17,529 nucleotides of DNA from JBBRUG01 sp038247995. Its GTDB lineage: Bacteria > Chloroflexota > Chloroflexia > Chloroflexales > Chloroflexaceae. Of the stretch, positions 7,715-15,136 are shown piece after piece (the stretch's first letter is position 1; every line of letters begins with the position of its first letter). The stretch is taken from positions 1 through 17,529 of the forward strand of contig JBBRUG010000098.1 in NCBI GenBank assembly GCA_038247995.1. Direction: 5' to 3'. The position numbers and the translations under genes are program-made. The notes beneath the pieces were generated by a model. The model was not told where the DNA came from. It saw nothing but the letters and a program-made list of their open reading frames with translations, and did no database searches.

Positions 7715-7768
7715 TCCGCATGGAGCGTGGGCACTGACGCGCCTTGGGGCGGGGGGCCGCCGAACGTC

Positions 7769-8274
7769 TTATCTCGCCCTTCCCGCACCCGCTGTACGGG
7801 CGACCACCGGTGTCGCCCTTCCAACGCCCCCGCACCCGCTCACCCCTGCCGCCAGTCCATACGCCGCCTGCTTCATCGTGTCGGCGAGGAGGGTATACAA
7901 GCTCGCCCAGGCAGCCTGCACGTCGGGTGTGAAGGCACCAGCCCCTGCTCCAGCGTCCAGAGCAGCGCCGCGCCGACAACATCATAGTGAGCAGGTTCGA
8001 CCCCATACGCTACGTGCCGGCGGGCGAGTTCCTCGCTTGCCGGCACAACCACGGGCAACTTGTCGAGATTCGCCACAGCGATCCCCAGCGTCTGCATCAG
8101 CTTTTTGCCCTGGTTGGCCATCCCCGGCGAGCCGGGTTCGTAGCGAAACAAAGCCTGCGTTTCAGGCGCAAGCTCGAAGAGTCGCCCATAAAATAGGCTC
8201 GCTGCCAGGGGCGCGATCGGTTCAACCATAGCAAACGTCCGGCGGATGTGGGCTTTCTGTTCGGCGTTCAACAC
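7769..8274 (-). pseudogene. Bacterial single-domain globin (flavohaemoglobin-type globin domain) with a -1 frameshift
   Basis: The gene starts with GTG at 8274, preceded by GAAAGGA (8282-8288). It encodes a globin of the flavohaemoglobin/SDgb type: Y29 (B10), F43 (CD1), Q55 (E7) and proximal H87 (F8), followed by the typical GVEPAHYDVVGAALLWTL stretch. After LWTLEQGL the conserved sequence moves to another frame near 7937 and continues AFTPDVQAAWASLYTLLADT, which is the expected helix H. The shift fits loss of one base. In the second frame the protein runs past its usual end (about residue 140) into a palindromic repeat and stops at TAA (7769-7771). It would bind haem and O2 or NO if the frameshift is an assembly error. 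The haem pocket residues all precede the break, but without helix H the fold is unlikely to be stable. Confidence 0.85.
7798..7818. repeat. Small interspersed palindrome GGGCGAC...GTCGCCC
   Basis: Seven-base arms GGGCGAC (7798-7804) and GTCGCCC (7812-7818) enclose CACCGGT. It is flanked by a loose direct repeat of a C-rich string ending CCGCACCCGCT. It lies in the 3' part of the globin frame and supplies that frame's odd C-terminal extension. It resembles GGGCGACC-type dispersed palindromes of Chloroflexia (from memory). Confidence 0.6.
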
Positions 8275-8380
8275 GCGGCAGTCCTTTCAGCGTGATCGAT
8301 AACAACTCAATCCGATACTGTGATTATGCCCCGCAACGCCATCACCCTATACCTCAAAAAGCCGGGGCTATGCATCATTT

Positions 8381-8863
8381 TTACGCAAAAATAACTACAC
8401 TCAAAAAGTCATTCAGGCTGTGCGCCACAATCGCGCTCCAGAGCGAACCGCTGATACGCACCAGCAGGCCCATCAGGAACCCGAAGATCAGTACAAAGAT
8501 CAGCACTTCAAACGTGAACAGTCCGAGCGCTAACCATCCTGGCAGATGGATCGCTGCGAAGAGCAGTGTTGTGGCCAGATTCGCGCTCCAGAAGCCCCAG
8601 CGCGCCTGTAGCTCGCTCAGGATCAAGCCGCGATAGGGCAACTCTTCAATCAACCCAATCAGTAGCGCCGTACTCAGCAGGTTGTTCCAGGTAACGGCTT
8701 GCAGATCGGGTTGGGGCACGCCATACCGGGCAAGCATTCCCAGGAGATTCAGCAGCGTAAAGGCCAGTCCCACTGCGACACCTCGCCGCCAATGTTGGCG
8801 CAAGCGTAGAGCGTTGGGTAGCCTAGCCCCGGCGAACCAGCGGACATACAGTACAACCGGCAC
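8381..8863 (-). CDS. CPBP (CAAX protease/Abi) family intramembrane metalloprotease, probably lacking its 5' end
   Basis: From the GTG at 8863 the product is 160 residues and strongly hydrophobic. It carries the family motifs in order: EELPYRG (E73, E74, R78), FAAIH (F102, H106) and HSLND (H148, N151), each next to membrane helices. These glutamates and histidines form the membrane-embedded active site in characterised relatives. No good Shine-Dalgarno precedes this GTG. The frame stays open upstream to a TAA at 8957-8959, encoding a plausible extra membrane helix (LIYALVNLTIRISIWVVPVV) but with no ATG or GTG start. This suggests the true N-terminus was lost at a junction near 8925. It could still be made from an internal start. 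The substrate is unknown. Confidence 0.75.
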   Translation of the reverse strand: MPVVLYVRWFAGARLPNALRLRQHWRRGVAVGLAFTLLNLLGMLARYGVPQPDLQAVTWNNLLSTALLIGLIEELPYRGLILSELQARWGFWSANLATTLLFAAIHLPGWLALGLFTFEVLIFVLIFGFLMGLLVRISGSLWSAIVAHSLNDFLSVVIFA

Positions 8864-8910
8864 AACCCAGATGCTGATCCTGATGGTGAGGTTGACCAGC
8901 GCATAGATAA

Positions 8911-9300
8911 GCGTGTCTTCGCCGCGTGCTGAACAACGCCCAGGTGCTCCTAGAGGTTACCGGCGGCGATGCTGTGATCGAGGTCGATTATGTCATCTCG
9001 ACCGGACTAGCGACTAAAGCAAGCGTCGGTACAGCGCCGGCGAGCCTCACAATCCCGCTCATCTTTCAGCCGGGCGAGCAAACCAAACCGCTTACGATCC
9101 AGGTGCTGAACAACCCGGCGCGCACGGAACCACGTACACTGGAACTGACGCTAACCACAGCCGGCGGCGCATCAATCGGCGCACCGAGCAGCCTCACGCT
9201 TACCCTCCTCCCCTCGCCTGTAAACCAACCGGGCGAACCGGACGAACCAGGCGAACCAGCCGGCTACCGGATCTACCTGCCGCTCACCCGAGGCAACTAA
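8911..9300 (+). pseudogene. 3' fragment of an exported protein: Calx-beta-like domain, proline-rich linker, YLPL C-terminus
   Basis: The frame opens after a TAA at 8908-8910; the first possible start is GTG 8926, without a Shine-Dalgarno or signal peptide. The sequence VDYVISTG... PLIFQPGEQTKPLTIQVLNN then EPRTLELTLTTAGGASIG matches the second half of a Calx-beta repeat, a calcium-binding beta sandwich of cell-surface proteins. It is followed by a linker rich in GEPDEPGEP and the ending YRIYLPLTRGN. This looks like the end of a larger secreted protein whose 5' part is gone, lost at the same junction as the CPBP gene's 5' end. The short C-terminal YLPL segment resembles the ends of many Chloroflexia exported proteins (from memory). 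Confidence 0.7.
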
Positions 9301-9356
9301 ATAGAACCACAAACATCGCCCGGCATGTAAGGCCGCAGCGATGCGCCCACCCAAAC

Positions 9357-9393
9357 AAAACAGCGTGCAGTCGAATGACTGCACGCTGTTTTT
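9357..9393. terminator. Bidirectional rho-independent terminator
   Basis: A perfect 16-bp stem, AAAACAGCGTGCAGTC (9357-9372) with GACTGCACGCTGTTTT (9377-9392), has a GAAT loop and ends in a T run. The A run on the left gives a U tract for the opposite strand. It lies between the + strand Calx-beta fragment (ends 9300) and the - strand Cys-rich gene (ends 9429), so it serves both convergent genes. Confidence 0.93.
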
Positions 9394-9428
9394 GCGTTAT
9401 GTGGAAGCGCCGAACCCGACTGAACGGG

Positions 9429-9788
9429 TTAGTCGGCGGCCCAGTTCAGGTAATCGTCCAGGGGGCCGTTGAAGTACACGTGTACCACCTGGTTGAAGGT
9501 GATTCGCTGAACGGCATCCCAGACTTCGCTATCATCGGTACTGTGGACCACCAGCATGCCCTGTTCCGGCGCATACTCATCTTCGCCAGGTGGAATGACG
9601 AAGGCCAACCACTCACCGGGGTGGCGCTGCTCAACCTCGGCGATTGGCTCAACCCGGCCGCGCTCGATCATTGCGGTGTACGGGCAGCCGCAGCCGCAAT
9701 CCGGCCCGCAACTGCTATGGTCGCCGGTGCCGCACGAAGGGCTGGTGCCGCCGTGTTCGGCAGTCGTCAGGTTTATTGTTACCGGCAT
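9429..9788 (-). CDS. Small Cys-rich protein with a GEWLA...LVVHS-type C-terminal domain, function unknown
   Basis: The ATG at 9788 (MPVTINLTT) is preferred because TGGGGAA lies just upstream; an in-frame ATG at 9812 would add 8 residues. Product is 119 residues. The N-terminal third has five cysteines (C19, C27, C31, C33, C35, in CGPDCGCGCPY) plus H12 and H24, a plausible metal site. The rest is acidic and contains HPGEWLAFVIPPGEDEYAP and GMLVVHSTDDSEVWDAV. This resembles small bacterial proteins of the DUF5678 kind, where a G-x-W-[LV]-A strand is followed by a [LV]-V-x-H-S turn and a helix. That comparison is tentative. It is transcribed from its own TATAAT-containing region and ends at the bidirectional terminator. 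Function not assigned. Confidence 0.75.
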   Translation of the reverse strand: MPVTINLTTAEHGGTSPSCGTGDHSSCGPDCGCGCPYTAMIERGRVEPIAEVEQRHPGEWLAFVIPPGEDEYAPEQGMLVVHSTDDSEVWDAVQRITFNQVVHVYFNGPLDDYLNWAAD

Positions 9789-9833
9789 ATCTATTCCCCA
9801 AAGGTATTCCATCTATAATACACATTAAAGCAC

Positions 9834-9839
9834 ATTATA
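9834..9839 (-). promoter_or_regulatory. -10 box TATAAT of the Cys-rich gene
   Basis: On the - strand an exact TATAAT occurs 46 bases before the chosen ATG, in an AT-rich island within GC-rich DNA. No good -35 box is visible 16-18 bases further upstream (the hexamer there is about GGCCGG). A second TATAAT reads on the + strand at 9814-9819, so the island could fire both ways, the + direction towards the MerR remnant. Confidence 0.45.
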
Positions 9840-9883
9840 CCGCACAGACACGCAACCCGGCCAGCCAAAAACGCACCCCGTAA

Positions 9884-9991
9884 TTCCAGCGACACCTCTT
9901 GCGGCTCCAGCAGATCCGCACGCTAAAGTACCTGGGCTTCACCCTGGAAGAGATCGGCACGCTGCTTAACGCACCCACCTACGATCTGCGC
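9884..9991 (+). pseudogene. MerR-family regulator remnant (helix-turn-helix to hinge piece)
   Basis: Directly after an in-frame TAA (9881-9883) the + strand reads FQRHLLRLQQIRTLKYLGFT then LEEIGTLLNAPTYDLR. This matches the stretch of MerR-type regulators after the recognition helix (LLRLQQIxxLKxLGFSLEEI) up to the start of the dimerisation coiled coil. There is no start codon, no N-terminal winged-helix half and no effector domain. The homology ends exactly where the ATCTGCGCA array begins at 9984, whose translation (RNLRNLR) continues the frame. It is debris of a transcription factor on the opposite strand from its neighbours. Confidence 0.75.
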
Positions 9992-12056
9992 AATCTGCGC
10001 AATCTGCGGACGAATCCATCACATCGATGCGCGACTCCAGCAGCACTACGCTGAGCAGGCGTGCATCAGGGTTACCGCCTTCGTGTTCGGCCGGCGCGCT
10101 GAGCACCAGGCGGTGCGATCCCGGATCAAGCCTGATCCAGAGCTTCAGATTCTCCTCACCAACACCGATTTGCTGCGTGCCGAACGGCGCATCATTCAAA
10201 CTGAAGCTGAGCGGGCGGGGAGTGTTGTAGCTCTGCAAGCGCAACGTCAAGCGTACAATCGTCGGCGTCTCCATCGGGTTCACCAGGGTAATCGCGCCTT
10301 CTTCGCGCATCCAGCGGAATGCCCGCCCAGCAACTTCTTCTTCACGATGCCAGCCAGCACCAACGAGGCCGGCAAAGGGGCGCAGCGGATCGGCGGGGAT
10401 GCGATACACCTGAAGCTGATCATCGGCGTAGAACGGTTCGACGCCGGGCAACGCTTCAGCCAGCACCTCTTCGATCTGCGGCACGCGGTCGAGTGGGATC
10501 GAGCGCCAGCGCACCACCAGATCGTGTACACCGTACGAGCGCAAGGCCGCCGCCGGTGTACTTGAACCATCAATCAGCGGCCAGCCGCGTTCGCTGCGCA
10601 TCTGCCAGAGTTCACGCAATACCGGCGCCTCGTTGACCCAGGCATACAACGGTGGGCGCGCTAGATAGCCGCCGAAGATCGGCCGGCCATGCACCGTCTG
10701 GGCGATCTGCGGCACACTGTATTTGTAGCGCGCCGGCGGCACTTCGAGCACGGCGCCATCCTCGGCGGCCAACGTCCCGAAGATCTGATGCACAACATAC
10801 GGCTGCAATGGCCAGGGGCGCGGAGTCAATTCAAACACCAGCAGCAGCGCCAGTCCAACACCCGCGATCCGTCCGGCGCGCGCCTGGAACAACGCCTGCC
10901 AACCGAGCGCCGTCAGCGGCACCAGCGCCAGGGTGATCAGCACCACAAAGAGGTGCGGCCGCCGCCCCAGGCTCAGGCCCGGCAGCACATCCAACAGGGC
11001 GTACGGCAGCGGAAAACCGGTATCCCATGGCCCGATCTGTAACTGCGGCCCCAGCGCAAACAGCAACCCCAGGCCCGCCAACACCCACCAGCGCCAGGCT
11101 TGCGCCCAGGCCCGCCAACTGCCGATGATCGCGAGCAGCAGCACGCCGTACCCCAGCGCGGCATTCCAATCGCCCGAGTAGTTATGCCAGGCCTGGCTGA
11201 CGCGGCTGAACAGCGCTTCACCCCAAAGCGGATGCAGATAGCTCGGCAAGAAGATGTCGAGCAGGTTGGTGGAACGCTCCAGCGACTCCTCGGGATTCGC
11301 GCCGATCACCGCTTCGGTGCGCGCCGTCTGTAGCGCCGGCAGCAGCACCGGCAGCAGGAAGATCACGGCCGTCAGCGCCGTTAGCGCCGCCCGCGTATAC
11401 GCCGCCCGGCTGCGTGCCCACAGCAGCACGACCAGCACGCTCAGCAGCGCCAACATCAACAGATAGTACCAACTCGTATAGCCTACCAGCGCCAGCGCGA
11501 TCCCGGCGCACAGCGCATCCCAACGCCAACGACCCTCCAGCGTGCGCAACAAAAAGAGCACGTAGACCGGCAGCCATTGCACGGCGGCCAGTTCGATCTG
11601 GCCATCAAAGATACGGGTGAGATGATACGGCGAGGCCGTAAAAAGCAATCCGGCCAGGGCTGCGGCAAACCGCCCGACGCCGCTGTGCAGCGCCAACGCA
11701 TAGGCGCCCAGGCCACTGAGCACCAACCCGAGGATCAGGGCGAAGTTGTAGCCCGCCACCGGCCCCCAGAGCGCCGTCACCGGCAAGGCCAACACCAGGT
11801 TGGTAATCCCAATCGGCTGGAGCTGCAGCGCGGCCCCTTCGGGATAGAAGATCAGGTCGGTGACAAAGGGGTTCTGCCTAGCTTGCAACGCCTGAACGAT
11901 CCACCAGAAGTTCCAGACATTCTGCCAGCCATCGACACTGGCCACAGCACCGCCGGGGATCGCGGTGGCGAACTGCGGCAGCACCGGCGCCATCAGCAGC
12001 AGCGCAAACAGGGTATAACCGATGAACACCGGGATGTGGGGCTTCAAATGACGCAT
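9966..12056 (-). CDS. GT-C-like polytopic membrane protein with C-terminal beta domain (paralogue 1)
   Basis: The ATG at 12056 places the first helix at the N-terminus (PVFIGYTLFALLLMAPVL); a TTG at 12083 would add 9 residues. Product is 696 residues with about ten hydrophobic segments in the first two thirds. The first outer loop carries DGWQNVWNFWW (D42), the kind of acidic loop found in GT-C glycosyltransferases. Later come HLTRIFDGQIELAAVQWLPV and FALGPQLQI. The last third is soluble and ends in a beta-rich domain beginning GWHREEEVAGRAFRW. It is a clear paralogue of the next gene. The last 15 residues (SSADCADCADRRWVR) come from the 9-bp repeat array and the MerR remnant, so the native C-terminus has been replaced. 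A likely role is transfer of lipid-linked sugars outside the membrane; this is inference. Confidence 0.8.
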   Translation of the reverse strand: MRHLKPHIPVFIGYTLFALLLMAPVLPQFATAIPGGAVASVDGWQNVWNFWWIVQALQARQNPFVTDLIFYPEGAALQLQPIGITNLVLALPVTALWGPVAGYNFALILGLVLSGLGAYALALHSGVGRFAAALAGLLFTASPYHLTRIFDGQIELAAVQWLPVYVLFLLRTLEGRWRWDALCAGIALALVGYTSWYYLLMLALLSVLVVLLWARSRAAYTRAALTALTAVIFLLPVLLPALQTARTEAVIGANPEESLERSTNLLDIFLPSYLHPLWGEALFSRVSQAWHNYSGDWNAALGYGVLLLAIIGSWRAWAQAWRWWVLAGLGLLFALGPQLQIGPWDTGFPLPYALLDVLPGLSLGRRPHLFVVLITLALVPLTALGWQALFQARAGRIAGVGLALLLVFELTPRPWPLQPYVVHQIFGTLAAEDGAVLEVPPARYKYSVPQIAQTVHGRPIFGGYLARPPLYAWVNEAPVLRELWQMRSERGWPLIDGSSTPAAALRSYGVHDLVVRWRSIPLDRVPQIEEVLAEALPGVEPFYADDQLQVYRIPADPLRPFAGLVGAGWHREEEVAGRAFRWMREEGAITLVNPMETPTIVRLTLRLQSYNTPRPLSFSLNDAPFGTQQIGVGEENLKLWIRLDPGSHRLVLSAPAEHEGGNPDARLLSVVLLESRIDVMDSSADCADCADRRWVR
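9984..10010 (+). repeat. 9-bp tandem repeat array, copy 2 (ATCTGCGNN)3
   Basis: Units ATCTGCGCA (9984), ATCTGCGCA (9993) and terminal ATCTGCGGA (10002), followed by CGAATC. It sits where the + strand MerR remnant ends and where the - strand membrane protein's C-terminus ends, so it is translated in both. Confidence 0.92.
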
Positions 12057-12134
12057 AGTTCGTGTTACACGATGGGCGAGCAAGGCCGGCAGGGAGCGGC
12101 AGGAACTTTGGGCAATAATCCCCGTGTCCCTTTG

Positions 12135-14360
12135 TTACTCAGCCTTCACCCCACACGGCGGCGCAGCCAGGGCCGGAATCTGGGGCGGAAGCGGCGGCGC
12201 GCTAGGCAGTTCAACTCCCGGCACAATTGCTAAGGGCGTGAGCCGTAGATCACTCACCGAAAGACTGAGCCGGCGTCCATCAGGCGTAAGTTCAGCCGGG
12301 CTCTCCAGTGCCACCGTCGATTGGCCGGGCGGGATCATGAGCCGCAAACTGAAGCTGTGATCATATGGCGCCGCAGGGACTGTCACCGCGCTTAGCAGCG
12401 CTTCACCCTGGTGGATGTGCAGTGTGCGCTCACTCCCATACGCCGTAGCGGTGAATTGCAGCAGCGCCGGCGTCGCCTGTGGGGCGATGAAGCCGATCAC
12501 GCCGGTGTCGCCGATCCAGCGCCAGGTGCGTCCCGCATCCTGCTCCACATCGTACCAGCCTTCATCGAGCACGGCCACGGCTTGCGCCGCTTGCGGGTCG
12601 ATTGCGTACACCTCGGCCCGTTCGTCGACGCTCACCAAGCTCACGCCGGGGGTGGTGAGCGTTTCGCGCAGCCGCGCCGCCTGGGCCCGCGGCAGTTCAG
12701 TCAGATCGAGCGTCACAAAGCGCACGCCGAGCGCAGCTAACTCTGAAGCCGGATCCAGCGCCAGAATATCGGCTGTGGGCGCCGTGGCATTCCAGAGCCG
12801 GCCCGTGGCCGATGGATAACGCGCCAGCCGATAATCGGGCAGGCGGGCGAGGTAACCGCCGATCAGCGGGCGTCCGTGGCAGATCTGGTCGAGCAGATTA
12901 CGGCTGTCGTTATTGCGCGGCGGCAGCGCAAACACCGCACCCGGCAGCGGGTCGGCAGCCATCAATGCGGCCCGCTCGGCGGCATGCAACGGCGTAATCG
13001 GCCAGGGCGCCACCAGCGCCTCAGCCACCACCAATGCCGCCAGGAGACCAGGCAGAGCACGCCGTAAGGGTGGCCCAATGTGGCCGCCGCGCACGCCCCG
13101 CAGCCCACGCTCCCCACCCGCCAGAACACCAAACGCCGTCAGGCCGATCGCAACCAGCATTGCCACAGGAATGAGCATCAGCGCAACAAATACGCTCGGA
13201 CGACTACTGTTGCGGAACGGCCCGAACAGATCGAGCAACAGAAACGGGCCGGGGATCGGGCTGTCTGCGCCGGTGAGGCGCAGTTGCGGCCCCATCGCAA
13301 AGAGCAGCATCAGCACTGCCAGGGCCAACCAGGGCCACGCTCGTCGCCGATCACGCAGTATCGCCCAGCCGATCAGCAGCAGCACAACGCTGCCGAGACT
13401 CGCACCACCCTCGGGGCCAAACTCATGCAGGTTTGCGTGCCATGCTTCAACCGCTGCGCCCCAGAGTGGATGGCGCGTGTTCGGCGCAACGAGGTCGATC
13501 AGCGCCACCGAGTGGTAGACCTGCCGAATATACCAGTCGTCGAGAGCCACGCCGCCCAAGCCGCCGGCGGCAAGCAGCATGGGCAGTAAGGTTGCCGCCC
13601 AGACGACGCCGACGCCAATTCCGACGCCCAGGATGCGCAACCGGTTGCCCTGCGGAGCGATCAGCGCGGCCATGCCCACATGGGCAGCAGTATAAATTGC
13701 CGCATAGAGGCCGTAATATTGGCTCGCCAGCGTGGTAATCAGCAATGCCAACCCAGCGCCGACAACCCGCAACCCGGTTGGCCGCGCCAGCGCACCACAG
13801 AGCAGCAGCAGATAAAACGGCGTCCACTGCACTGCGATCAACTCCATCGGCCCGCTCCAAATGCGCTGCATATGGTAGGCCCCGCCCACAAACACGAAGC
13901 CGGCCAGCAGCGCCGGAAGGCGATCGGCGGGTAACCCGCGCGCCAGGCGGTAGACCGCATAGCCGCCGAGCGCGAACGAGAGTAAGGTAACGGCATTAAA
14001 CGCCGCAACTGGGCCGATCCCAAAGAGCACCGACGCAGCGAGAAGCGCGTTGGGCAAGCTCAGCGTCTGGTAGAAAAGGTTGAGTTCCAGCGGAAAAAAG
14101 AGGTGCTGCGTAACAAATGGGTTGTCGCCCAGCAGCAGCATCGAGCGGGTCCACCAGAGATTCCAGACCCCCTGCCCGGCATCGATTGGCAGGCCGCCTT
14201 TCTGGATCACCCCGGTACCAAAGTTGAGGGCGAGTGGCCAGGTCCAGATCACACCAAGCAGCAAATAGCCCAGGAAAACGGCGAGGTGCATGCGGAACGG
14301 CTCGCGGGGAGGCGCAATAACGAGCGAATGAGGTTGCGGCGGAGCAGGCATTACAGACAT
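12135..14360 (-). CDS. GT-C-like polytopic membrane protein with C-terminal beta domain (paralogue 2)
   Basis: Start ATG 14360; no strong Shine-Dalgarno, and MPAPP at 14351 is an alternative. Product is 741 residues. After a proline-rich cytoplasmic N-terminus come many membrane helices. Features shared with paralogue 1, in the same order, are DAGQGVWNLWW (D60), NPFVTQHLFFP, HMQRIWSGPMELIAVQWTPF, HPLWGAAVEAW, LFAMGPQLRL and a C-terminal beta domain starting GWYDVEQDAGRTWRW. It keeps a longer C-terminal tail than paralogue 1. It lies 61 bases after the Rpn gene and 78 bases before paralogue 1, so it is probably co-transcribed with both. It resembles uncharacterised Chloroflexota membrane proteins; function as an extracytoplasmic glycosyltransferase is inferred from the loop motif and the neighbouring GT4 gene. 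Confidence 0.82.
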   Translation of the reverse strand: MSVMPAPPQPHSLVIAPPREPFRMHLAVFLGYLLLGVIWTWPLALNFGTGVIQKGGLPIDAGQGVWNLWWTRSMLLLGDNPFVTQHLFFPLELNLFYQTLSLPNALLAASVLFGIGPVAAFNAVTLLSFALGGYAVYRLARGLPADRLPALLAGFVFVGGAYHMQRIWSGPMELIAVQWTPFYLLLLCGALARPTGLRVVGAGLALLITTLASQYYGLYAAIYTAAHVGMAALIAPQGNRLRILGVGIGVGVVWAATLLPMLLAAGGLGGVALDDWYIRQVYHSVALIDLVAPNTRHPLWGAAVEAWHANLHEFGPEGGASLGSVVLLLIGWAILRDRRRAWPWLALAVLMLLFAMGPQLRLTGADSPIPGPFLLLDLFGPFRNSSRPSVFVALMLIPVAMLVAIGLTAFGVLAGGERGLRGVRGGHIGPPLRRALPGLLAALVVAEALVAPWPITPLHAAERAALMAADPLPGAVFALPPRNNDSRNLLDQICHGRPLIGGYLARLPDYRLARYPSATGRLWNATAPTADILALDPASELAALGVRFVTLDLTELPRAQAARLRETLTTPGVSLVSVDERAEVYAIDPQAAQAVAVLDEGWYDVEQDAGRTWRWIGDTGVIGFIAPQATPALLQFTATAYGSERTLHIHQGEALLSAVTVPAAPYDHSFSLRLMIPPGQSTVALESPAELTPDGRRLSLSVSDLRLTPLAIVPGVELPSAPPLPPQIPALAAPPCGVKAE

Positions 14361-14421
14361 GGGCCGTTAGGTGCGCCCCAACAATCTATGGCGTGGTACA
14401 CACCAGTTCTGATCATTGCAA

Positions 14422-15081
14422 TTACTCGGTGGGCGGCGTTGCCGTCGGTTCGCTAGGCTGAGCCAACCAGGCGTCGAGATCGGCGCGGCTGCTAAAGTCA
14501 AGCAATGCCTCAGCCAGCGCCTCGATCTGCTCCGGCGCCAACTTCTTGACCCGGCTCTGCACAGTACGCGGCAACACGCCGCACTTGCGCGTAAGCATGC
14601 GCAAAACCAGCTCGCGCTGCCCTTCGACACGCCCTTCGACACGCCCTTCGGCATGACCCTCTGCACGCCCCCGCAATTCCCAGGATGTCACAACCTCCAT
14701 AAGTACCTCCCGTTGTGATGGATTGAGATCATGTAACTCCGCGATCACGGCACGTTCTTCTTGAGTCGTAAGAGGCAGATACGCATCGACAAACTGGCCA
14801 ATCATCCGCCGCCGCTTCAGGCTCAATGGTAAGCCTGCCATCAGGCGCAAACATGGCGCTTTGACTCGCCAACGTTCGCCCGACGCATTCTGCATGCGCG
14901 CCATCAGCGCAACCGCCGCTGGATTTTCCGTATCCATATACTCGCACCAGTCAATCCGGTTTAATTGTACCACTTGATACCGGAAGCTCAGCACCTCGGG
15001 CGCAACGAGCATCAGAAACTCGGCGAAAAATGTGGTTAGAAGTTGCTTAAAAAGCGCGTCATGGTCGAGTACGTCTGCCAT
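14422..15081 (-). CDS. Rpn-family (PD-(D/E)XK) nuclease/transposase-like protein, internally deleted
   Basis: Start ATG 15081; product is 219 residues, against about 310-330 for the family. The first 32 residues (MADVLDHDALFKQLLTTFFA... to APEVLS) are the standard N-terminus. They pass straight into FRYQVVQLNRIDWCEY, which normally lies about 100 residues later. The skipped part is the nuclease core with the acidic and lysine active-site residues, so this copy should lack DNA cleavage. The C-terminal half is intact: LKRRRMIGQFVDAYLPL, the repeated EGRVEG linker, and the final helical domain ending ALLDFSSRADLDAWL. Intact Rpn proteins are linked to RecA-independent recombination, phage defence and mobile DNA. 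The reading frame is preserved across the deletion, so a truncated protein may be made. Confidence 0.82.
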   Translation of the reverse strand: MADVLDHDALFKQLLTTFFAEFLMLVAPEVLSFRYQVVQLNRIDWCEYMDTENPAAVALMARMQNASGERWRVKAPCLRLMAGLPLSLKRRRMIGQFVDAYLPLTTQEERAVIAELHDLNPSQREVLMEVVTSWELRGRAEGHAEGRVEGRVEGQRELVLRMLTRKCGVLPRTVQSRVKKLAPEQIEALAEALLDFSSRADLDAWLAQPSEPTATPPTE

Positions 15082-15136
15082 GTGCCGCCATGTGTAATCC
15101 GCTACCGGATATATAGTAGCCCAAAAGTTCTTTCCG

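Noticed and set aside
8275..8380. Promoter for the globin gene (CATAAT on the - strand near 8320)
   Set aside because: A TTGAGG found upstream is about 23 bases away, too far for a -35 box; support is too weak to list.
10083..10565. Several + strand open frames of 60-220 codons across 10000-14500
   Set aside because: All are antisense to the two membrane protein genes and lack motifs or ribosome binding sites.
14600..14680. Period-12 direct repeat (CCCTTCGACACG) considered as another mobile short tandem array
   Set aside because: It encodes the EGRVEG linker that is a normal, length-variable part of this Rpn family, so it is protein-level repetition.
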